From Pseudoxanthomonas yeongjuensis (lineage in GTDB: Bacteria; Pseudomonadota; Gammaproteobacteria; Xanthomonadales; Xanthomonadaceae), in assembly GCF_010093345.1 (NCBI RefSeq), contig NZ_PDWT01000001.1:124001-188000 (forward strand): 64,000 nt of DNA. The letters are read 5' to 3'. Under the pieces are notes generated by a model that saw only the letters and a list, made by a program, of their open reading frames with translations, did not search any database and was not told where the DNA came from. Made by a program: the position numbers and the translations under genes. Shown in pieces: positions 59,151 through 64,000 of the stretch. Within the stretch, counting starts at the first letter, position 1. The number at the start of each line of letters is the position of its first letter.

Positions 59151-59975
59151 ATGGTCTGGTTCGAAACAATCCTCGTCGTACTCACCTTGCTGACCGGCGC
59201 CGTCTGGTTGCTGGACAGACTGTTCCTGGCCAAGCGCCGCGCCGCGCGCAACGGCCTGCTGGACGAGGAGCCGGTGCTGGTCGATTACTCGCGCGCTTTC
59301 TTTCCGGTGCTGGCCGTGGTCCTGATCCTGCGCAGCTTCATCGCCGAACCGTACAAGATCCCCTCGGCGTCGATGATGCCCAACCTGCTGATCGGCGACT
59401 TCATCCTGGTCAACAAGTTCACCTACGGCCTGCGCCTGCCGATCAACAACAGGAAGTTCGTGTCGCTGGGCGAGCCCAAGCGCGGCGACGTGGTCGTGTT
59501 CAAGCCGCCGCACGATCCGGAGAACAACTGGATCAAGCGCATAATCGGCCTGCCGGGCGACCGGATCGCCTTCCAGGGCAATACCCTGTCGGTCAATGGC
59601 GTGGCCGTGACCTATCAGACGCTGGGCGCCTATTCGGGCCGGGGCGTGGCCATGGGGACTGAATCGGCCTCGCTGCTGCAGGAAAACCTGCCCGGCAAGC
59701 CGCACAAGGTGCTGGAAGGGCTGGACAACATCGTCGGGCAGGGCGAATGGGAAGTGCCGCAGGGGTACTATTTCGTGATGGGGGACAACCGCGATAATAG
59801 CGAGGACGGACGTTTGTGGCCGGAGCGTGGCGCCGATGGCGAGCCCCTGCCGAACCACAACTTCCTGCCCGAGGAAAACCTGCGCGGCAAGGCGTTCCTG
59901 GTATGGCTGAATTGCGAAGGCTGGTTCTGCAAGGACGGTTTCGATGCTTCCAGGATCGGGACCAAAATCCAATAA
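59151..59975 (+). CDS. lepB: Signal peptidase I
   Basis: 274-residue inner-membrane peptidase. Two N-terminal membrane helices (2-22 and 50-68), catalytic Ser in IPSASMMPNLL near residue 75, general-base Lys in IKRIIGLPGD near 128, box E reads GDNRDNSEDGRLW, with Gly where most enzymes have Ser (DSR). Start ATG 59151 has AAGGAA nine bases upstream. In the lepA-lepB-rnc-era operon. Confidence 0.95.
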   Translation: MVWFETILVVLTLLTGAVWLLDRLFLAKRRAARNGLLDEEPVLVDYSRAFFPVLAVVLILRSFIAEPYKIPSASMMPNLLIGDFILVNKFTYGLRLPINNRKFVSLGEPKRGDVVVFKPPHDPENNWIKRIIGLPGDRIAFQGNTLSVNGVAVTYQTLGAYSGRGVAMGTESASLLQENLPGKPHKVLEGLDNIVGQGEWEVPQGYYFVMGDNRDNSEDGRLWPERGADGEPLPNHNFLPEENLRGKAFLVWLNCEGWFCKDGFDASRIGTKIQ

Positions 59976-60004
59976 ACGCGTCATCACGTTGGGGGAATGG
60001 GCAT

Positions 60005-60421
60005 ATGAATCGCAGGCTTGAAATCAATCGGAAGCTGGGCGTGGGTCAAGCCCAGGGGGGCATGACGCTGACCAGTTTCCTGGTGGTGCTGGCGGTGGTT
60101 GGCTTCGCCGCCTATCTCGGCATGAAGCTGTTCCCGATGTACCAGGAATACTACGCAGTGCGTACTGCGACCAAGTCGCTTGCCTCCGAACCCGGTGTCG
60201 GCGACATGGATCCGTCCAAGATCCAGGACATGTTCTTCAAGCGGCTGTACATCAGCTACTCGGAAAGCGTGAAGCCGGAAAACGTGAAATTCGAGCGGAT
60301 CGACAGCGGCTGGAACATGAAGGTCAACTACGAAGTGCGCCGCTCGCTGGTCGGCAACCTGGACGTGGTCGGCGTGTTCGATATCTCCCAGGATCTGACC
60401 CGTCGCGGTGGGACCGATTGA
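60005..60421 (+). CDS. DUF4845 domain protein
   Basis: 138-residue protein with a cytoplasmic N-terminus, one membrane helix near residues 21-43 and a soluble domain ending [13 protein letters not shown]4845 proteins are found between lepB and rnc in many gammaproteobacteria. The type IV pilin-like start ([21 protein letters not shown]) is notable. Overlaps rnc by 14 bases. Function unknown. Confidence 0.87.
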   Translation: MNRRLEINRKLGVGQAQGGMTLTSFLVVLAVVGFAAYLGMKLFPMYQEYYAVRTATKSLASEPGVGDMDPSKIQDMFFKRLYISYSESVKPENVKFERIDSGWNMKVNYEVRRSLVGNLDVVGVFDISQDLTRRGGTD

Positions 60422-61094
60422 CCTCAAATACCGACGCGGTGAGCTGGATGGCTACCGTTTCTCGGATCCGGGCCTGCTCGAGCAGGCCCTGACCCATCGC
60501 AGTGCCGGCGCTCCGCACAACGAGCGCCTCGAATTCCTCGGCGATGGCATCGTCAACCTGCTGGTCGCCGAAGTGCTGTTCCAGCGCTGGCCGAAGGCCG
60601 ACGAAGGAGCCTTGACCCGGGCGCGCGCGGAACTGGTGCGCGAAGCCTCGCTGGCCACGATCGCCCGCCATCTCGAACTGGGCGCGCGCCTGACCCTGGG
60701 GCCCGGGGAAATGAAATCCGGCGGCCACCGCCGAGATTCGATCCTTGCCGATGCACTGGAAGCGGTGGTCGCTTCGATCTACTTGGACTCCGATTTTGCG
60801 GCTTGCCGTGCGGCGGTGCTGCCATGGTTCGAGGAATCGCTGGCGGCATTGCCGGTGGGCAAGCCCGGCAAGGACGCGAAAACGCGTTTGCAGGAATGGT
60901 TGCAGGCACGCCAGCGGCCGTTGCCGGCCTACGAACTGGTTTCCGAAAGCGGCGACGACCACGCCAAGACGTTCAAGGTCGGTTGCACCATCATCGATCC
61001 CACACTCACCGCTGAAGGCGAGGGTAGTTCGCGCCGCAATGCGGAACAGGCCGCCGCCGCGGCCTTGCTGGAAAAACTGGACATCTCCAAGTGA
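60408..61094 (+). CDS. rnc: Ribonuclease III
   Basis: 228-residue double-strand RNase that processes rRNA and mRNA. Signature [18 protein letters not shown] near residue 35 with catalytic acidic residues, second acidic site in [16 protein letters not shown], and C-terminal dsRNA-binding domain from about 155. GTG start at 60408 overlaps the previous gene; stop overlaps era (GTGA). Confidence 0.95.
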   Translation: MGPIDLKYRRGELDGYRFSDPGLLEQALTHRSAGAPHNERLEFLGDGIVNLLVAEVLFQRWPKADEGALTRARAELVREASLATIARHLELGARLTLGPGEMKSGGHRRDSILADALEAVVASIYLDSDFAACRAAVLPWFEESLAALPVGKPGKDAKTRLQEWLQARQRPLPAYELVSESGDDHAKTFKVGCTIIDPTLTAEGEGSSRRNAEQAAAAALLEKLDISK

Positions 61095-62014
61095 GCACAG
61101 ACACCTCGGCCAAGGGCGGTCATCGCAGCGGCAGCATCGCCGTCATCGGCCGGCCCAACGTGGGCAAGTCGACCCTGACCAATGCGCTGGTCGGGGCCAA
61201 GGTCAGCATCGTTTCCAACCGTCCGCAGACCACGCGCCATCGGTTGCTCGGCATCGCCACTTTCCCGGAAGGACAGATCGCGCTGGTGGATACGCCTGGC
61301 CTGCACAAGCAGGAAGGCAAGTTCTCGGCCTCGGCGATGAGCAAGGTGATGAACCGCGCCGCGCGCGGCGCGCTGGAGGAAGTGGACGCCGCCCTGATGG
61401 TGATCGAGGCCGGGCGCTGGGACGACGCCGACACGCTGGCCTACAACGTGCTCGGCGACAGCGGCATCCCGGTGATGCTGGTGGTCAACAAGGTCGACCA
61501 GATAAAGGCCAAGTCCGAACTGCTGCCATTCCTGACCCGGATCACCGAAGGCCGCACGTTCGCCAGCGTGCACTTGATCTCCGCGTTGAAGCGCAATGGC
61601 TTGGAGCAGCTGGTGCGCGACATGTTGGCTCTGCTGCCGCTGGCGCCGCCGATGTTCGGCGAAGACGAGATCACCGACCGCAGCCAGCGTTTCATGGCCG
61701 GGGAACTGGTGCGCGAGCAATTGATGCGCCAGCTGGGCAACGAGTTGCCGTATGCGACCACGGTGGAGATCGAGCGTTTCGCCGAGGAAGACGGGCTGTT
61801 GCGCATCGGCGCGGTGATCTGGGTGGAGCGTGAGAGCCAGAAATCCATCGTCATCGGCAAGGGCGGCGCGCGGCTCAAGGAAATCGGTAGCAAGGCGCGG
61901 CTGCAGATGGAGAGGATGTTCGACAACAAGGTATTCCTGGAGACCTGGGTGCGCGTGCGCGAGGGCTGGTCCGGCGATGCCTCTGCGTTGAAGGCGTTCG
62001 GTTACAGCGAATAG
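61091..62014 (+). CDS. era: GTPase Era
   Basis: 307-residue GTPase for 16S rRNA maturation. G1 GRPNVGKS at residues 20-27, G3 DTPGLH, G4 NKVDQI near 133; C-terminal KH domain with [18 protein letters not shown] start overlaps the rnc stop. Confidence 0.96.
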   Translation: MSTDTSAKGGHRSGSIAVIGRPNVGKSTLTNALVGAKVSIVSNRPQTTRHRLLGIATFPEGQIALVDTPGLHKQEGKFSASAMSKVMNRAARGALEEVDAALMVIEAGRWDDADTLAYNVLGDSGIPVMLVVNKVDQIKAKSELLPFLTRITEGRTFASVHLISALKRNGLEQLVRDMLALLPLAPPMFGEDEITDRSQRFMAGELVREQLMRQLGNELPYATTVEIERFAEEDGLLRIGAVIWVERESQKSIVIGKGGARLKEIGSKARLQMERMFDNKVFLETWVRVREGWSGDASALKAFGYSE

Positions 62015-62033
62015 TTCCGACGGATAGCGACAC

Positions 62034-62121
62034 GTGGGAGCGCCGTCCAGGCGCGAGCCGTTGCCTTGGCCGTGCGTCCGCAATCCCCAGCGAAAGACTC
62101 GCGCCGGGACGGCGCTCCCAC
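62034..62121. repeat. GTGGGAGC-type palindromic repeat before recO
   Basis: 24-bp arms (62034-62057 and 62098-62121) with one mismatch, 40-bp loop. Its right end is 27 bases before the recO ATG. Belongs to the GTGGGAGC-headed group. Confidence 0.8.
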
Positions 62122-62147
62122 GACTCAGCTCTTACAATGCCGTGCCG

Positions 62148-62891
62148 ATGCGCATCGAAAACGAACCCGCCTACGTCCTGCATGCGCGCCCGTGGCGCGA
62201 GACCAGCCTGCTGGTCGAAGTGCTGGCCGAAAACCATGGACGGCTCGGCCTGGTCGCACGTGGAGTGCAGGGTCCGAAGAAGCAGGTCCTGCGCGCCGCA
62301 TTGCAACCGCTGCAACACATCCGCCTTGAAGCGGTGCAGCGTGGCGAACTGGCGCAATTGGTCTCCGCGGAGGCGTTGGACGCCGCTCCCCGGCTTGCAG
62401 GCGAAGCGATGCTGGCCGCGTTCTACATCAACGAGCTGGTGATGCGCCTGGCGCCTCGCCAGGATCCGCATGGAGGCCTGTATCGCGTCTATGCAGAAAC
62501 CCGCTCGCGATTGGACGGCATCGATCCCCTGGCCTGGACCCTGCGCCGCTTCGAACGCGACCTGCTGGAATCGCTGGGCTCGGGTTTCGATCTGACTGAA
62601 GATGGCGACGGCCTCGCCGTCGACCCGGCGGCGCGCTACCAGATCGATCCGGAACAGGGCCCGCGCCGGTTGCTGAGCGATCGCGGGCGCGATGAACGCA
62701 GCAGCGCCGCGACCGGCAGCGCCTTGCTGGCCCTGGCCGCCGACCGGCAACCGGAGGCGGACGACCTCGCCAGCCTGCGCCTGGCCCTGCGCAGCGTGCT
62801 CAGCCATCACCTCGGTGGGCGCGGCCTCAAGTCATGGGAAATGCTGGGCGAGTTGGGGCGCTTGAAACGTCCTGGACCGGCAAAGCCCTGA
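62148..62891 (+). CDS. recO: DNA repair protein RecO
   Basis: 247-residue protein that brings RecR and RecA to gaps and anneals strands. N-terminal OB fold ([31 protein letters not shown]), central helical region with [16 protein letters not shown] 62148; extended in-frame codons upstream run into the repeat. The last gene of the rnc-era-recO run. Confidence 0.94.
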   Translation: MRIENEPAYVLHARPWRETSLLVEVLAENHGRLGLVARGVQGPKKQVLRAALQPLQHIRLEAVQRGELAQLVSAEALDAAPRLAGEAMLAAFYINELVMRLAPRQDPHGGLYRVYAETRSRLDGIDPLAWTLRRFERDLLESLGSGFDLTEDGDGLAVDPAARYQIDPEQGPRRLLSDRGRDERSSAATGSALLALAADRQPEADDLASLRLALRSVLSHHLGGRGLKSWEMLGELGRLKRPGPAKP

Positions 62892-62900
62892 GCGATGTTT

Positions 62901-62949
62901 GTGGGAGCGGCGTAAGCCGCGAAGCTCTCGCGGCTTACGCCGCTCCCAC
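62901..62949. repeat. GTGGGAGC-type palindromic repeat after recO
   Basis: Perfect 22-bp arms (62901-62922 and 62928-62949, GTGGGAGCGGCGTAAGCCGC...) around a 5-bp loop, a very strong hairpin between convergent genes. Confidence 0.85.
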
Positions 62950-62972
62950 AACTACCCCGCGCCGTTCCCGCA

Positions 62973-63698
62973 TCAGCCTGAAGCCAGCGTGTCGTGGACG
63001 ATGGCGGTGAAGTTCATGGCCACGGAAGGTTCGGACAATGCGTCTTCCAGGTTTTTCGCCGCCGCGTTCAAGCGCGACGCGCCGACGAAACCGCTGCTGG
63101 CCTTCAATTGATGCAGGATCTGTTTCGCGGGCCCGGGATCGCCTTTGTCCAACGCATCGATGATCGCATCGTGCTGCCGCATCAGTTCATCGAGGAACAT
63201 CCTGCGCAGGGTCGCGACATGTTCCTGGCTGCCATTCAGTGCGGCCAGTGCGGCAGCCTCATCCCACAACGGCAGCGCCGTGAACGGGCTCGAAGTTTCG
63301 CCTATGCGCGGCGGCGCATCGGAAGCCATTCCCAGCCATCGACGCACCACTTCCTGCAAGCGCGCAGCACTCAGCGGCTTGACCAGCACTTCGGCAAAAC
63401 CGGCCTGGAGCAACTGCGCCTGCAGCGCCTGGGAGTCGTCAGCGGTGTGGGCCAGTGCCGGTGTCGTGGGGTGCCGGACCCGTAGTTCTGCCAGCAACTC
63501 GGTCCCTTGGCCGTCGGGCAGGTTGGCGTCCAGCAGCCACAGGTCCTGGGTGCCTTCCCACGCGAGCGCGGCACGAATCGAATCGGCCGTATCGACCTGC
63601 GCAGGCAATGCCTCCAATGCGGCGGCCATGAAACTGCAACTGATCGGATCGTCCTCCACCAGCAGCAGGCGTGGCTTCATTCCCTTGTGATCTGACAT
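62973..63698 (-). CDS. Response regulator receiver-Hpt two-domain protein
   Basis: 241-residue signalling protein: N-terminal receiver (acid pair EDD near residue 16-18, phospho-Asp in LLDANLPDGQG near 60, Thr in AHTADD, Lys in VKPLS near 110) and C-terminal Hpt domain with phospho-His in HQLKASSGFVG near 205. Such proteins relay phosphate within hybrid phosphorelays. The start at 63698 is 16 bases from the next, divergent gene; GGAAGG ten bases upstream. No kinase in the window. Confidence 0.87.
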   Translation of the reverse strand: MSDHKGMKPRLLLVEDDPISCSFMAAALEALPAQVDTADSIRAALAWEGTQDLWLLDANLPDGQGTELLAELRVRHPTTPALAHTADDSQALQAQLLQAGFAEVLVKPLSAARLQEVVRRWLGMASDAPPRIGETSSPFTALPLWDEAAALAALNGSQEHVATLRRMFLDELMRQHDAIIDALDKGDPGPAKQILHQLKASSGFVGASRLNAAAKNLEDALSEPSVAMNFTAIVHDTLASG

Positions 63699-63714
63699 CG
63701 TTATGCTGCCTTCC

Positions 63715-64000
63715 ATGCCCCGCCGCATCTTACCGCCGCTGTTGCTGTCCCTGCTTGCGACCGGCCTGCTGGTGGTCAGCCTGCTTGCGACCAGTGCTCC
63801 CGCGCAGGCCAGGATCCTCAGCGCGCGGATCGCCAGGCTCACGACCCCGGTCGCCAGCCTGGAGCAGGTCAGCGTGCGCCTGGAGTGGCCGGCCGATGCG
63901 CAAGCAGGGCAACTGACCCTCAGCGCGCGGCGGATGCTGGCGCCCGACCTTGGCTACCGTTTCGACGACCTCACCTGGCACTGCCCGCTGCAGCGCCCGT
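63715..64000 (+). CDS. Exported protein of unknown function (partial, runs off right edge)
   Basis: At least 95 codons are visible, open to the window end. The N-terminus MPRRILPPLL, hydrophobic stretch to about residue 25 and APAQA make a good signal peptide; what follows is a beta-rich sequence with no motif I recognise. Divergent from the receiver-Hpt gene by 16 bases, so the two probably share a control region. Confidence 0.65.
   Translation, partial: MPRRILPPLLLSLLATGLLVVSLLATSAPAQARILSARIARLTTPVASLEQVSVRLEWPADAQAGQLTLSARRMLAPDLGYRFDDLTWHCPLQRP

Overview
The window is a high-GC, almost purely chromosomal-core segment of a gammaproteobacterium of the Xanthomonadaceae/Lysobacteraceae (Xanthomonas, Lysobacter, Luteimonas or Pseudoxanthomonas-like; the genus cannot be fixed from sequence alone). 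The clues are an NAD-type isocitrate dehydrogenase, a KdkA Kdo kinase, the three-gene rpoE-rseA-mucD locus without rseB, a fab cluster without plsX, and many small GTAG-headed palindromic repeats of the kind described in Stenotrophomonas and Xanthomonas. I see no transposase, integrase, phage gene, CRISPR array, toxin-antitoxin pair or recognisable defence system.

Layout. 1-5.9 kb: a left-truncated bepA protease, a glutaredoxin/AhpD-like pair, isocitrate dehydrogenase, an NhaC-type antiporter and a BI-1 membrane protein. 6.0-6.7 kb: five tRNA genes (Pro, Arg, His, Lys, Leu). 7.0-15.9 kb: the protein quality-control block tig-clpP-clpX-lon-hupB-tRNAVal-tRNAAsp-ppiD. 16.0-22.2 kb: fabI, then the block mltD-gloB-yafS-like-rnhA-GNAT-dnaQ, which keeps the E. 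coli order apart from the acetyltransferase insertion, then a PP2C phosphatase. 22.4-30.4 kb: tRNA-Ser, a DUF6165 protein, nitronate monooxygenase, a heptosyltransferase-like GT9 divergent from kdkA, an MBL hydrolase overlapping moaA, moaC, moaD, moaE, a beta-propeller protein, and a tRNA-Ser/4.5S RNA pair on the minus strand. 30.5-33.8 kb: dnaX-ybaB-recR and a HIT protein. 33.9-40.2 kb: an Slp-like lipoprotein, the moxR-DUF58-transglutaminase trio and a GT39 glycosyltransferase. 40.2-51.5 kb: maf, yceD, rpmF, fabH, fabD, fabG, acpP, fabF, pabB, mltG, tmk, holB, pilZ. 51.6-53.7 kb: a fadB-like beta-oxidation enzyme. 53.9-64 kb: rpoE-rseA-mucD, lepA-lepB-DUF4845-rnc-era-recO, a receiver-Hpt protein and a right-truncated exported protein.

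Most operons are tightly packed, with repeated ATGA/GTGA start-stop overlaps, so much of the window is probably translated as coupled polycistronic messages: rnc-era, fabD-fabG, mltG-tmk-holB-pilZ, the moa genes and rpoE-rseA.

The points most worth a second look are a compound tetranucleotide microsatellite (TTGC x7, AGGC x4) inside a palindromic repeat just upstream of mltG; three genes (dnaQ, recR, pabB) whose stop codon is the TAG of a GTAG repeat; a 15-bp tandem repeat holding the nhaC stop codon; a PabB-like enzyme with Ala where the E. coli enzyme has its covalent Lys; a 50-residue orphan gene lying antisense inside the fab cluster; and a possible lipobox on the MucD protease. I do not see a clearly new multi-gene system.
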